A stretch of 64,000 nt of DNA from Lichenicoccus sp965276875 (GTDB lineage Bacteria; Pseudomonadota; Alphaproteobacteria; Acetobacterales; Acetobacteraceae): the NCBI RefSeq assembly GCF_965276875.1, contig NZ_OZ255701.1, forward strand, positions 4,154,001 to 4,218,000, given 5' to 3'. Under the pieces are notes generated by a model, which saw nothing but the letters and a program-made list of their open reading frames with translations, made no database searches and was not told where the DNA came from. Of the stretch, positions 16,227 through 24,794 are shown in pieces. A program made the translations under genes and the position numbers. Numbering within the stretch: the stretch's first letter is position 1; every line of letters starts with the position of its first letter.

Positions 16227-16694
16227 ATGGACGAACGACCGCCGCTGCCGCCGTTCACCCACGAGACCGCGCGGCTCAAGGTGCGCGCGGCGGAGGATGC
16301 CTGGAACACACGTGACCCAGCGCGCGTCGCCGGCGCCTACACCGCCGACAGCATCTGGCGAAACAGGTCGGAATTTCTTTCTGGCCGAGAGGCGATCACG
16401 GCCTTCCTGAACCGCAAATGGCAGGCCGAGCAGGCGTATCGGCTTATCAAGGAACTCTGGGCGCACCACGACGACCAGATCGCGGTGCGCTTCCAGTACG
16501 AGTTCCACGATGCGGCCGGCGACTGGTTTCGCGCCTACGGCAACGAGCAATGGGCGTTCGCGCCGAACGGCCTGATGCGCAGGCGCGAGGCGAGCATCAA
16601 CGACGTGGCCATCACCGAGGCAGACCGGCGCTTTCGCTGGCCACTCGGCCCGCGGCCAACCGACCATCCGGGGCTCGCCGAGCTCGGGATGTAG
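16227..16694 (+). CDS. DUF1348 / NTF2-like family protein
   Basis: A 155-residue protein of the SnoaL/NTF2-like cone fold, DUF1348 subfamily. PPFTHETARLKVRAAEDAWNTRDP, YTADSIWRNRSEF, FLNRKWQAEQAYRLIKELWA and YGNEQWAF follow the family in order. The family is widespread in proteobacteria and its role is not defined. It lies 10 bases after the M13 peptidase and may share its transcript. Confidence 0.85.
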   Translation: MDERPPLPPFTHETARLKVRAAEDAWNTRDPARVAGAYTADSIWRNRSEFLSGREAITAFLNRKWQAEQAYRLIKELWAHHDDQIAVRFQYEFHDAAGDWFRAYGNEQWAFAPNGLMRRREASINDVAITEADRRFRWPLGPRPTDHPGLAELGM

Positions 16695-16712
16695 GGGTGA
16701 GAGCCGGTACCC

Positions 16713-17552
16713 TCAGTCCGACCCGAAGCTGGTGGAGCGCGAGAGCGCATCCCAATCGGCAAGTTCGACCTTCATTCCCGTAAGCTTTTGCTCAACCAAT
16801 CCCAGGGCGTCATCGCCCAGGAACAGCCGCACCGGCGGGTTTTCGGCTTCGACCAGCGCAAGCAGCGCCCGGGCTGCCTTTGCCGGGTCGCCTGGCTGGT
16901 TGCCGCTCTTGGCCTGCCTTGCGGCGCGAAGCGGGTCCATCACCGGGTCATAGTCGGCAATGCTGCGGGGTGTGCGGTCCATCGAGCGCCCGGCCCAGTC
17001 GGTGCGGAACTGGCCGGGTGCCAGGGCCGTCACGCGTATCCCGAAACTCGCCACCTCCTTGCCAAGCGCCTCCGGGATGCCTTCCAGAGCAAATTTGCTG
17101 CCGCAGTAGAAGGTGATCCCCGGCATGGTGATGAAGCCGCCCATGGAGGTGACGTTGACGATACGACCACGGCGCCGCTTGCGCATGCTAGGCAGTACTG
17201 CCTGCGTCATCGCGACTGGACCAAAGACGTTGGCGGCGAACTGGCGCTGGAGATCATCGATCGAGGATGCTTCCAGGACACCCTCACGGCCATACCCGGC
17301 ATTGTTCACCAGCACGTCGACAACGCCCGCCTGTCGCTCGGCCTCCGCCACGGCAGCCGGGATGGCGTCGAAATCGGTCACGTCGAGCACGAGCGGGTGG
17401 GCGCGATTCGATGCCAGTGCCGCGAAGGCTTCGGCGTCACCGGGGCGCCGTACCGTGCCGATCACCCGATGGCCGGCCCGCAACGCAGCTTCGGCGAACG
17501 CTCGGCCCAGGCCCGAGCTGACACCTGTGATGAGGAAAGTTTTGCGCCGAAC
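16713..17552 (-). pseudogene. Short-chain dehydrogenase, 5' end lost
   Basis: The frame reads as a normal classical SDR: Rossmann motif TGVSSGLG, NNAGYG, catalytic Tyr in YCGSKFALEG, ending 16 bases after the DUF1348 gene. However, between the in-frame stop at 17613-17615 and the Rossmann glycines there is no ATG, GTG or TTG. The first possible start is a TTG at 17483, after the glycine motif, and would delete the cofactor site. SDR homology begins at about KTFLITG (17543). The same point truncates the divergent TetR gene, so a single deletion removing both 5' ends is the simplest explanation. An unusual start codon cannot be excluded. Confidence 0.65.
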
Positions 17553-18103
17553 GGTTGCTCCGCGAAGGCAAAGCCGATTTCTCGATGCCCGACCTCGCCG
17601 CCGAGGCCGGGGTCAGCTTTGCCACCCCGTTCAACCAGTTCGGGAGCAAGGCGGCGATCATGCAGGCTCTCTCCACACGGCGGATCGATACCATGCAGAC
17701 GCGCTTTGCCGCGGCGCCGTCGCTGACTGACACGGCGGAACGCGTCCTGCTGGCCATCGATATGGCAGTCGCCGTGATGCTGGAGAAGCCGGACGTCAAC
17801 CGCGCGGTCATGGGTTGGCTTGGAACGGCGAGTCCTTCGCCCAGCCAGGTCTGGGTGCGCTCAATGGCTCTCTGGACGCTTGCACTGGGCGCGGGAGAGG
17901 GCTTGATCGCGGCGCGGCGGGAACAGGCGCTCGTCTGTTTGCCGAGGCAACTCGCGGTTGCCTTTCGTGGTGTGCTGTCGTTCTGGACTGCGGGCGAACT
18001 GCCCGACGAGGCGCTTGCCACGGAAGCGCGAGCCGTTGCGCGCACCTTGTTGCTTGGTTTCAGTGGATGGCAGCCATCGGCTTCCAGTTCGCAAGCCGTT
18101 TGA
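17543..18103 (+). pseudogene. TetR family regulator, N-terminus lost
   Basis: The protein reads from AERLLREGKADFSMPDLAAEAGVSFATPFNQFGSK, a clear TetR helix-turn-helix, into a helical ligand-binding domain. An in-frame stop lies at 17531, and only four non-homologous codons separate it from the middle of helix 1. The usual start and the first half of helix 1 are absent. A TTG at 17555 could still initiate a 182-residue protein lacking part of the DNA-binding domain. It was probably the regulator of the divergent SDR before the deletion joined the two genes. Confidence 0.65.
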
Positions 18104-18109
18104 CCGCTC

Positions 18110-18610
18110 TTAGTCCCTGCGCCCCAAAAACCGCGCGAACGCCTCCAGGGTCGCCTCGGAGGCGTGATGTTCCATGCCCTCGGCATCGGTCTCCGCCGCT
18201 TCGGGCGCCACACCCACGGCAAGCAGCAGTTCGACCATGAGTCGGTGTCGGGCGCGCACCCGATCGGCCATCGCCTGACCGGTATGGGTCAGGAAGATGC
18301 CGCGATAAGGACGCGCGGTTACCAGCCCCTCGCGCTTGAGTCGGTTGATGCTCTTGATCGCGGTGGGATGGGTCACGCCGAAGCGCTTGGCGACGTCGGT
18401 GGCGCGCGCCTCGCCTTGCGACGCCAGCAGGTCCGCGATCAGCTCGACGTAATCCTCGAGCAGACTGGACGAGCGGGCGGTGCGCGCCTTGCCGAAGCGG
18501 CGCGCCTGGGTTGGCTCCTCGGGCATCTTGACCGCGCCGGCGCTGCGCGCGGCTGATCCCTCGGTCACCGGCAAATCCCCCACGAAGCTGGCTCTGACGC
18601 GGCCATACAC
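18110..18610 (-). CDS. mntR: DtxR/MntR family metal-dependent repressor
   Basis: A 166-residue protein close to MntR. LEDYVELIADLLASQGEARATDVAKRFGVTHPTAIKSINRL is the winged helix-turn-helix, and RHRLMVELLLAVGV, EGMEHHASEATLEAF carries the metal-binding Glu/His residues of the dimerisation domain. It is expected to repress metal uptake when Mn(II) is bound, and the divergent NRAMP gene is the obvious target. The frame opens with a GTG at 18610 preceded by AGGTGA; an ATG at 18526 is an alternative that shortens the N-terminus. It is convergent with the TetR remnant. Confidence 0.85.
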   Translation of the reverse strand: MYGRVRASFVGDLPVTEGSAARSAGAVKMPEEPTQARRFGKARTARSSSLLEDYVELIADLLASQGEARATDVAKRFGVTHPTAIKSINRLKREGLVTARPYRGIFLTHTGQAMADRVRARHRLMVELLLAVGVAPEAAETDAEGMEHHASEATLEAFARFLGRRD

Positions 18611-18741
18611 ATCACCTGTAACAGAAGCGTGCGCGAGGGCGCCACCATTCTATCTTACGGCTTCATAACGATGCCGGTTGACGTAAATGTAGCCGTAGCT
18701 ATATCTGTGGGCAGGGTTCATGTCCATGCCAGGGAGGCCGA
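18611..18741. promoter_or_regulatory. Divergent mntR / NRAMP promoter region with inverted repeat
   Basis: This AT-richer 131-base gap holds TACGGCT (18656-18662) and its exact complement AGCCGTA (18691-18697), followed by AGCTATAT. DtxR-family repressors bind dyads in such divergent promoters, so these arms are candidate operator half-sites, although the 28-base spacer is longer than a single classical MntR box. AGGGAGG at 18731-18737 is the ribosome site of the NRAMP gene. Confidence 0.4.
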
Positions 18742-20079
18742 GTGGATCAGGAGACGGCACCGCTCACTTCCCGCGAAGACCTGTTGCGCGCTCGTGACCG
18801 GCTGAAGGTCAAGCTCAGCCGCGCCTCGAAGCATCGTATGCGGCTGCTTTGGCTGCTCGCCGGCCCCGGTGTCCTGGTCATGCTTGGCGAGAACGATGGG
18901 CCCAGCATGGTTTCCTACGCGACCACCGGGGCGACCTACGGCGTCGGCTTCTTCGTGCCCTTTATCCTGCTCACCTTTGCGATGGCCTTCGTCGTGCAGG
19001 AGATGACGGTGCGGCTTGGGGTAGCGACGCATCGCGGCCATGCCGGGCTGATCTTCCAGCGCTTCGGCCCGTTCTGGGGCTATTTCGCGATGGCCGACCT
19101 GGTGTTCGGCAATGTCCTGACCCTGGTGACCGAGTTCATCGCGATACAGGCGGGCGGCCTGTATTTCGGGCTGCCGTCCTGGCTTTCTGTGGCAATTGGG
19201 GTGGCGCTGGTGATCGGCTCGCTGGCGCTGCGTCGTTATGCGACGTGGGAGCGCTGCCTGCTGGGACTGGCTGCCTGCAACCTGCTGTTCATTCCCGCGG
19301 CCTTGCTCGCGCATCCGAACGGCGCGGCATTGACGCAAGCGCTGGCCAGCTGGGGGCCATTGCCGGGCGGCTTCGACACCGCGTTCGTCACCCTGGTATT
19401 GGCCAATATCGGCGCCACGGTGACACCGTGGATGATCTTTTTCCAGCAGGGCGCGGTCGTCGACAAGGGTCTGACCCGGGCCGATCTCGCTCAAGGCAGG
19501 CTCGACACCGCGATCGGCGCGGTGGTCGCGGCGATTGCGGCAATCGCCACCCTGGTCGCGGCGGCACCTCTGTTCCGGGCGCATGTCGACGTCTCGCATT
19601 TCGCCAGTGGTGCCGACTTCGCCACCGCTTTGCGTCCGCATCTCGGCGCGTTCGGCGCGACCCTGTTCGCGCTCGGTATCGTCGAGGCGGGCCTGGTCGC
19701 GGCAATGACGATCTCGACGAGCTCGTCCTACGCCCTGGCCGAGACGTTTTCGCTACGGTCCAGCCTGAACCTCGATTTCAGCCGTGGCCGCTGGTTCTAC
19801 GCGGCGGCGATTGGCTCGACCCTGCTGGCGGCCGCGACCGTGCTCATCCCCGGCGCGCCGTTGCTGGCGATGACCCTGACGGTGAACGTGATCGCCACCC
19901 TGCTGATGGCGCCTGCGTTGCTATTCCTGCTGTTGCTGGCCAACGACCGCGAGATCATGCGCGACCTGGCCAATGGCAGGTGCTGCAACCTCGCAGGCGG
20001 CAGCATCGTCGTCGCCCTCTGCCTCGTGGGCGCGTTCTACGGCGTCATCACCGTTTTTCCCGACCTGCTCAACAGCTAG
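18742..20079 (+). CDS. NRAMP family metal transporter with non-canonical metal site
   Basis: A 445-residue membrane protein with about 11 helices and the NRAMP opening AGPGVLVMLGENDGPSMVSYATTGATYG. In canonical MntH, helix 1 carries DPGN and helix 6 carries AxxMPH. Here helix 1 reads D52-G-P-S and helix 6 reads A225-T-V-T228-P-W230. The metal-binding Asn and Met, and the helix-6 His, are therefore replaced. Such changes occur in divergent NRAMP clades, including the NRAMP-related magnesium transporters, so specificity is open. The divergent MntR-like repressor argues for manganese or another transition metal. A GTG start is used, with AGGGAGG 4 bases upstream. Confidence 0.85.
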   Translation: MDQETAPLTSREDLLRARDRLKVKLSRASKHRMRLLWLLAGPGVLVMLGENDGPSMVSYATTGATYGVGFFVPFILLTFAMAFVVQEMTVRLGVATHRGHAGLIFQRFGPFWGYFAMADLVFGNVLTLVTEFIAIQAGGLYFGLPSWLSVAIGVALVIGSLALRRYATWERCLLGLAACNLLFIPAALLAHPNGAALTQALASWGPLPGGFDTAFVTLVLANIGATVTPWMIFFQQGAVVDKGLTRADLAQGRLDTAIGAVVAAIAAIATLVAAAPLFRAHVDVSHFASGADFATALRPHLGAFGATLFALGIVEAGLVAAMTISTSSSYALAETFSLRSSLNLDFSRGRWFYAAAIGSTLLAAATVLIPGAPLLAMTLTVNVIATLLMAPALLFLLLLANDREIMRDLANGRCCNLAGGSIVVALCLVGAFYGVITVFPDLLNS

Positions 20080-20082
20080 ACT

Positions 20083-20271
20083 ATGCCCGACGACTCGCAC
20101 TTTGTCCTCGAACCGGAGCAGCTCGCCGCTGCCAGTGAGACGAAGCTGCCGCGCCGGGTGCTCGGCCGCTGGGTGCTCACCCTGCTGCTGCTGCTTAGGA
20201 TCTATGTGCTGATCGCGGTGCCGCTGGTCGCCTACGCTTTCATCCGAGCGCTGCATACCGGCCAGCCTTGA
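20083..20271 (+). CDS. Small single-helix membrane protein
   Basis: A 62-residue protein three bases after the NRAMP stop. Residues 1-25 are polar, residues about 29-53 (WVLTLLLLLRIYVLIAVPLVAYAFI) form one membrane helix, and the short tail is probably periplasmic. Close coupling to the transporter suggests an accessory or stabilising subunit, by analogy with small proteins that accompany metal transporters. No homologue is recognised and no clear ribosome site is visible, so translational coupling would be needed. Confidence 0.5.
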   Translation: MPDDSHFVLEPEQLAAASETKLPRRVLGRWVLTLLLLLRIYVLIAVPLVAYAFIRALHTGQP

Positions 20272-20314
20272 GGGTGGGGTTGCCTGCCAACCGCGCACCT
20301 GCTGCAAGGACGCA

Positions 20315-21034
20315 ATGGATCCGCTGAGACTGGGCTTCCCCGCAACCGCGCTGCACGAGGCCGCCGCCGCCGCCGTGGCGCGCGTGCTCGAAGCGCATGA
20401 CCATGAGGTCGAGGCGATTGCATTGCCGCCCGGGGCACCACGCGACGGGATCGACCTGTTTGTCGCCGCCTGGCTGGCGCCCGGCGAGGCCATGTCCGAC
20501 CTCATGCAGCCAATCGGGCTGGTCTACCGTCCGTCACTGATCTGGTGCGTGCTGGCGGACGCGCCCAAGCGTATCGACGAACTCGCCGCATGCCCGGAGC
20601 TGGACCGGCGCATCGTCGTCCCCGCGAACACGCAAGTCGCCGACGCCGCGGCACGCGTGCGCGATGCCTATGACTTGGCCGGCTCCGGCTACGTGATCGA
20701 CCCGCTGCCTGAAGCGCAAGCCTTCGCCTGGGCGCAGGCGGCGGACCATACGCATGTCGTGCCGCTGACCCGGCCGCACGAACTGCTCCACACCGGCCCC
20801 TGGCGGGTGCTGCTGGACCCGCTCGTCGCCCTCGGCGTCGAACAGCAGGCCTGCATTTTGCTCCGCGCCGGCCTGCGCGAGACCCTCGACCGCGACCTGA
20901 TTGATGAACTCGACGAGCTGACCCTGGGCAACAAGGTGGTCAGTGCCATGGCCCACGCCATTCGTCTCGATGGCATGAGCGCGGAGGCTGCCGCGGACGC
21001 CTGGCAGCGCGGCAAGCTCACGCCGCGCGGCTAA
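20315..21034 (+). CDS. OpuAC/ProX-like substrate-binding domain protein, no signal peptide
   Basis: A 239-residue protein resembling the glycine-betaine/choline substrate-binding domain (OpuAC): LFVAAWLAPGEAMSDL and LVYRPSLIWCVLAD near the front, and a C-terminal LTLGNKVVSAMAHAIRLDGMSAEAAADAWQ that follows the usual ...VEGKSPEEAAREWL ending. There is no signal peptide or lipobox and no permease or ATPase gene nearby, so transport is unlikely as it stands. A cytoplasmic ligand-binding or regulatory role is an inference. The start has AAGGA upstream. It is followed after 3 bases by a YdcF-like gene. Confidence 0.5.
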   Translation: MDPLRLGFPATALHEAAAAAVARVLEAHDHEVEAIALPPGAPRDGIDLFVAAWLAPGEAMSDLMQPIGLVYRPSLIWCVLADAPKRIDELAACPELDRRIVVPANTQVADAAARVRDAYDLAGSGYVIDPLPEAQAFAWAQAADHTHVVPLTRPHELLHTGPWRVLLDPLVALGVEQQACILLRAGLRETLDRDLIDELDELTLGNKVVSAMAHAIRLDGMSAEAAADAWQRGKLTPRG

Positions 21035-21037
21035 GCG

Positions 21038-21556
21038 TTGTCTGATCGGCCGGCGATCATCATTTTTGGCGCCGGGCTGCGCCCCGACGGGACGCCGAGC
21101 CTGACGCTGGCGCGACGCATCGAGGCGGCGCTGGCTTTCGGCCGGACCCTCTCCAACCCGCTTTACATGCCGACCGGCGGGGTTGGCCGCTTCGGTGCGT
21201 CCGAGGGCGCCGCAATGGCCGCCAGCCTGCGCGCGGCCGGTGTGGATGCGCGCGACATTCTTCCCGAAGAGACCGCATCGGACACTTTCGACTCGGTCAT
21301 CGCCTGCCGCGCCCTGCTCGCGGGCCTCGGCCATCGCGCCCCGGTCTATGCCGCGAGCAGCGCCTATCACCTGCCGCGCTGCCTGTTGCTGCTGCGCCTG
21401 GCTGGTGTTGCAGCAGCCGCCGTGCCGCCGCCGGCACTGCCCGCATCGACGCGCTGGCACCGGCGCTGGTACTGGCGCCTGCGTGAGGTCGCGGCGCTGC
21501 CTTGGGACGCGGTCCTGATGCTGCGGCACACAGGGCGCAAGAGGGGGAAGCGCTAA
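21038..21556 (+). CDS. YdcF/DUF218 family protein
   Basis: A 172-residue protein of the DUF218 (YdcF, SanA/ElyC-related) Rossmann-like fold. AIIIFGAGLRPDGTPSLTLARRIEAAL, PTGGVGRFGASEGAAMAASL, ETASDTFDSV and ASSAYHLPRC give the family motifs in order, including the ExAxxT-type Asp/Glu site. It starts with TTG at 21038, three bases after the preceding gene. It lacks the N-terminal membrane helices of ElyC, so it is probably cytoplasmic. Confidence 0.8.
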   Translation: MSDRPAIIIFGAGLRPDGTPSLTLARRIEAALAFGRTLSNPLYMPTGGVGRFGASEGAAMAASLRAAGVDARDILPEETASDTFDSVIACRALLAGLGHRAPVYAASSAYHLPRCLLLLRLAGVAAAAVPPPALPASTRWHRRWYWRLREVAALPWDAVLMLRHTGRKRGKR

Positions 21557-21595
21557 AGGCAAAGCTGGCAACCGCGCGCGATTTGGTCCATATCG

Positions 21596-22510
21596 ATGCG
21601 GTATCATAACGGGCAAGAGCACGCCACGGTGCAGGCAGAGGACGCAGACGCGCTGTTCCGGACGTTCCGCGAGCGCAGCGACCAGGACTGGCTGGACATC
21701 CTGGTCAGCTCGCTGCGCATTCCGCAGATCGAGAACGTGACGATGCCGGGCTTTCCGGACGAGGCGGTGCAGAACGCCATGCACGGCCATTGCGGCGAGG
21801 TGTCGCTGCACGAGGCGCACGCCTTCTTCCGCGAAATTAAGGCCTATGCCGTCTATGCCGGGCGGCCGCTCGCGGCGCACCGCCGGCTGCTGGATTTCGG
21901 CTGCGGCTGGGGCCGCATGGTGCGGCTGTTCATGAAGGACATCGAGCCGGACAACCTGTTCGGCACGGACTCCACCTCGCGCTTTCTGACCGAGGCGCGG
22001 CGCTGCAACCCCAACCTGAACTTTTTTGCCAGCGGTGTCGCGCCGCCGACCCTGCTGGCCCCCGACAGCCTTGACTATATCATCTCCTGGTCGGTGTTCA
22101 GCCATCTCGACGAGTTCCTGGCGACCCGCTGGATCGAGGAGTTCGTCCGCCTGCTCAAGCCGGGCGGATTGCTGATGCTGACCACGCAGAGCCGTCGCTT
22201 CATTGCCTTCTGCGCCGAAATGCGGCTGCGACGGGCCTCGGGAATCAGGCTCGAACATGGCTGGTACGAGGCCTGCGCCGACAGCTTCATCGACGAGGCG
22301 CACGAGAATGCCCGCTACGAGGCGGGCCATTTCCTGCACGCCGCCCCGATCGCCCGCCCCAACCCGCTCTCGCACTATGGTGAGGCGATCATCCCGCGCG
22401 GCTACATCGTCAAGCACTGGAGCGGCATGTTCCGTCTGGTCGAGTTCCTCGACAACCCGGCACGCCTGCCGCAGGTGCTGGTGGTGATGCAAAAGCCAGG
22501 CAATTCCTGA
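21596..22510 (+). CDS. Class I SAM-dependent methyltransferase
   Basis: A 304-residue protein. Motif I is LLDFGCGWGRMVRLF at about 99-113, followed by GTDSTSRFL, DYIISWSVFSHLDE (motif IV region) and LLKPGGLLMLTTQS (post-motif). The sequence around HCGEVSLHEAHAFF precedes the fold and is not assigned. The substrate is unknown. It converges with the M61 peptidase gene. Confidence 0.8.
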   Translation: MRYHNGQEHATVQAEDADALFRTFRERSDQDWLDILVSSLRIPQIENVTMPGFPDEAVQNAMHGHCGEVSLHEAHAFFREIKAYAVYAGRPLAAHRRLLDFGCGWGRMVRLFMKDIEPDNLFGTDSTSRFLTEARRCNPNLNFFASGVAPPTLLAPDSLDYIISWSVFSHLDEFLATRWIEEFVRLLKPGGLLMLTTQSRRFIAFCAEMRLRRASGIRLEHGWYEACADSFIDEAHENARYEAGHFLHAAPIARPNPLSHYGEAIIPRGYIVKHWSGMFRLVEFLDNPARLPQVLVVMQKPGNS

Positions 22511-22516
22511 AGCGCC

Positions 22517-24493
22517 TCAAGGCAGTGGTGCCAGGATGTCGTCCAGCAGCGCTGTCTTGCCCGGAATGCGCTCGAGATGCGGATAGCGCAGCCCGCCATG
22601 ATAGCCGATCTGTACGGTGCGAAACTGCTTGCCCTCCTGGACCAGAAGCGAGATCGGCGCCTTGTCATTCGCTGCCTGCTTGATCGCGTCGCTCAGATCG
22701 TCCGCGCCGGAGAAGGCGAGGCCGTCGACCGCCACGATCTTGCCGCCCTTGGCGAGCCCGGCGTGCCAGGCCGGCCCATCCCAGAGTACGTCGGAGATGG
22801 CGCCGTCCTTGCCCAAAGAGAGACCGATCGACCAGTCGAAGATGTGCCGCTTGTAGGCCGCCTCCTCGCTTTTCAGGAAAGCTGAGGGCTTGTCGGTATA
22901 GACCAGGCGGTAGCCGCCGCGGGTGATGCCGTCGAGCGGTGCCTTGCCGCCGATGCGGTCCAGGCGGCTGCGCAGGAAATGCGCCCAGTCGAAGGGCATG
23001 ACGGCGTTGAGGGCATGCACGATATCGTCAAATCGATACGTCACGGTGACGAAGCTGCCGTCGTCGATACCGAAGAAGCCGCGGGCAAAGTCGTTCAGCG
23101 ACTTCTGGCCATGGGTGCGTTCGCGGATCAGGGTGTCGGCGTCGAGCCAGATCAGCAGACCCTCGGTGTAGTAGTCCTCTTCGCGCTCCCAGCTATGCCA
23201 GGGCTGCGGCCGGCGCTCGTTGATGATCGGGTCGTTGGTGGTGTCCTGGAGTGGCCGCCAGGCGCGCCCGACTTCGAGCTGCATGCTGGCGGCGTCGTCG
23301 GCGATCGCGCCGCGCGCCTGTGCGCGACTCCACAGGCCGGAGCGCGCGGCCAGCACCTGGCCCCAATATTGCGTCTGGCCCTCATACACCCACAGCAGGC
23401 TGTCGCGTTCCGGCACGTTGAAGTTGGGCGCCCACAGGTCGGCCGGACGGCGGAACTTGCCGTTCCAGGAATGGGTGTATTCGTGCGACAGCAGGTCGCG
23501 GACGGCGAAGCTTTTGTCCCAACCGGTGAAATAATCGCGGTCGGTGGCGTTCTCGCTGGAGCGATGATGCTCGAGCCCGGTGCCACCCAGCTGGTCGCTC
23601 AGCGCCAGCAGGAAGTCGTAATGGTTATAGTGCTGCGACCCGAACAGCGTCGTGGCCTGATGCACCAGGGCGCGGTGCCTGGCGAGTTCGTCCGGAGTGA
23701 TCGCCAGATCGCCTGGCCGGTCGGCCACCACGTCGAGATGCACCGGCACCGCGGCACCCGGAGCAAGGTCGGCACGTTTGAAATAGCGTCCGGCGAACAC
23801 TGGACTGTCGACCAGCGTGTTCAGCGTTACCGGCTTGAAGTCGACATGGTTGCCTGCCACCGTGCTGGTCTCGAGCGCGGTGCCGAACTTCCAGCCCTGC
23901 GGCAGCGTCAGGCTCGGTGCGACGGTGATGCCGCGGCTGAAGCGGCCGGCCGGATACAGCACCACGGTATTCCAGGCGAGATCGACCATCTCCGGCGTCA
24001 TCTCGATGCGGCCCTGACTGGTGCTGGTCGGCGAAAGATACTGGAAGCTCACATCCAGGCTGGTCGCACCCTGCGGCACATCGACGTGGAACGCATACAT
24101 GTTGACCACATCGCGCACCCACGGAACGGTCTTGCCGCCGGCCTGGATGGTCAGCCCGGCGATGTCGCGCAGCGGCCCGGTGGGTCCGTGATCTCCGGGG
24201 ATCCATTTCGGGTAGAGCAGCACCAGCTTGCCCCCCTGCACAGCGTTGGGCTGCACCGGGATCGTCTCGTGCACCTGCATGACATGACGGGCGAGGTCGG
24301 TGACATTGACGGAGAGCTTGATCGTGCCGGGCCAGGTGGTGTCCTGGGGCGGGGCGACGGTAGGTGGGAACGGCAATGATTGGGGAAGAGGGGGCAGGGG
24401 AAGAGGGGGTTGGGGCTGTGGGACTTCCGCGCGCGCGGGACACACGCTCAGCGCCAGCAGCGAGGCAAGCACGGGTAAGGCTTTATCCAACAT
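22517..24493 (-). CDS. M61 family peptidase (glycyl aminopeptidase-like), exported
   Basis: A 658-residue protein starting at MLDKALPVLASLLALSVCPARA, a typical signal peptide; a longer frame upstream would mask it. A proline-rich linker follows, then an N-terminal beta domain. The zinc motif is HEYTHSW from His337 in LLSHEYTHSWNGKFRRPADLW. GYRLVYTDKPS and the ...GPAWHAGLAKGGKIVAVDGLAF stretch form the C-terminal PDZ domain. M61 enzymes release N-terminal Gly/Ala from peptides. AAAGGA lies upstream of the start. It is divergent from the glycine riboswitch. Confidence 0.9.
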   Translation of the reverse strand: MLDKALPVLASLLALSVCPARAEVPQPQPPLPLPPLPQSLPFPPTVAPPQDTTWPGTIKLSVNVTDLARHVMQVHETIPVQPNAVQGGKLVLLYPKWIPGDHGPTGPLRDIAGLTIQAGGKTVPWVRDVVNMYAFHVDVPQGATSLDVSFQYLSPTSTSQGRIEMTPEMVDLAWNTVVLYPAGRFSRGITVAPSLTLPQGWKFGTALETSTVAGNHVDFKPVTLNTLVDSPVFAGRYFKRADLAPGAAVPVHLDVVADRPGDLAITPDELARHRALVHQATTLFGSQHYNHYDFLLALSDQLGGTGLEHHRSSENATDRDYFTGWDKSFAVRDLLSHEYTHSWNGKFRRPADLWAPNFNVPERDSLLWVYEGQTQYWGQVLAARSGLWSRAQARGAIADDAASMQLEVGRAWRPLQDTTNDPIINERRPQPWHSWEREEDYYTEGLLIWLDADTLIRERTHGQKSLNDFARGFFGIDDGSFVTVTYRFDDIVHALNAVMPFDWAHFLRSRLDRIGGKAPLDGITRGGYRLVYTDKPSAFLKSEEAAYKRHIFDWSIGLSLGKDGAISDVLWDGPAWHAGLAKGGKIVAVDGLAFSGADDLSDAIKQAANDKAPISLLVQEGKQFRTVQIGYHGGLRYPHLERIPGKTALLDDILAPLP

Positions 24494-24599
24494 CAGGGTC
24501 CTTTGGGTTGTTGTCAGCAAAGCCGCTGCGCCGGCGCCGGGGAAGCCCGTATCCGGTAAAAACTTGACCGGCGAGGTCAGTTGAACCATCTTTGTTTGG

Positions 24600-24755
24600 C
24601 TGAAGCGGGAGAGATCGGCATCTGCCGGCGCCGAAGGAGCAACCGCCCCGGAAACTCTCAGGCAGAAGGACCGCCCAGCACCGACTTCTGGAAAGTGACG
24701 CCGCGCGCGTCCGCCGACGGGATAACGATCTCAGGCAAACAGACAGAAGGGGCAC
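24600..24755 (+). ncRNA. Tandem glycine riboswitch (gcvT leader)
   Basis: Two consecutive glycine aptamers lie just before gcvT. Aptamer 1 (about 24605-24674) has GCGGGAGAGA, GCCGAAGGAGCAA and ACTCTCAGGCAGAAGGACCGC. Aptamer 2 (about 24683-24754) has TCTGGAAAGTGACG, a GC-rich variable stem, GGGATAACGATCTCAGGCA and CAGAAGGGGCA. These are the conserved cores of the gcvT RNA motif. Glycine binding normally turns on the cleavage system. About 40 bases separate the second aptamer from the start codon, enough for control of translation; no terminator with a U-tract is seen. Confidence 0.93.
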
Positions 24756-24794
24756 CGACCGGCCCGGCATCCGCCGGCAACCAGGGTGTGTCCG

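Noticed and set aside
20534..22492. A 652-codon minus-strand frame opposite the OpuAC, YdcF and methyltransferase genes
   Set aside because: It is a high-GC antisense shadow crossing three genes with clear family motifs on the plus strand; its translation is His/Gln/Arg-rich and matches no family.
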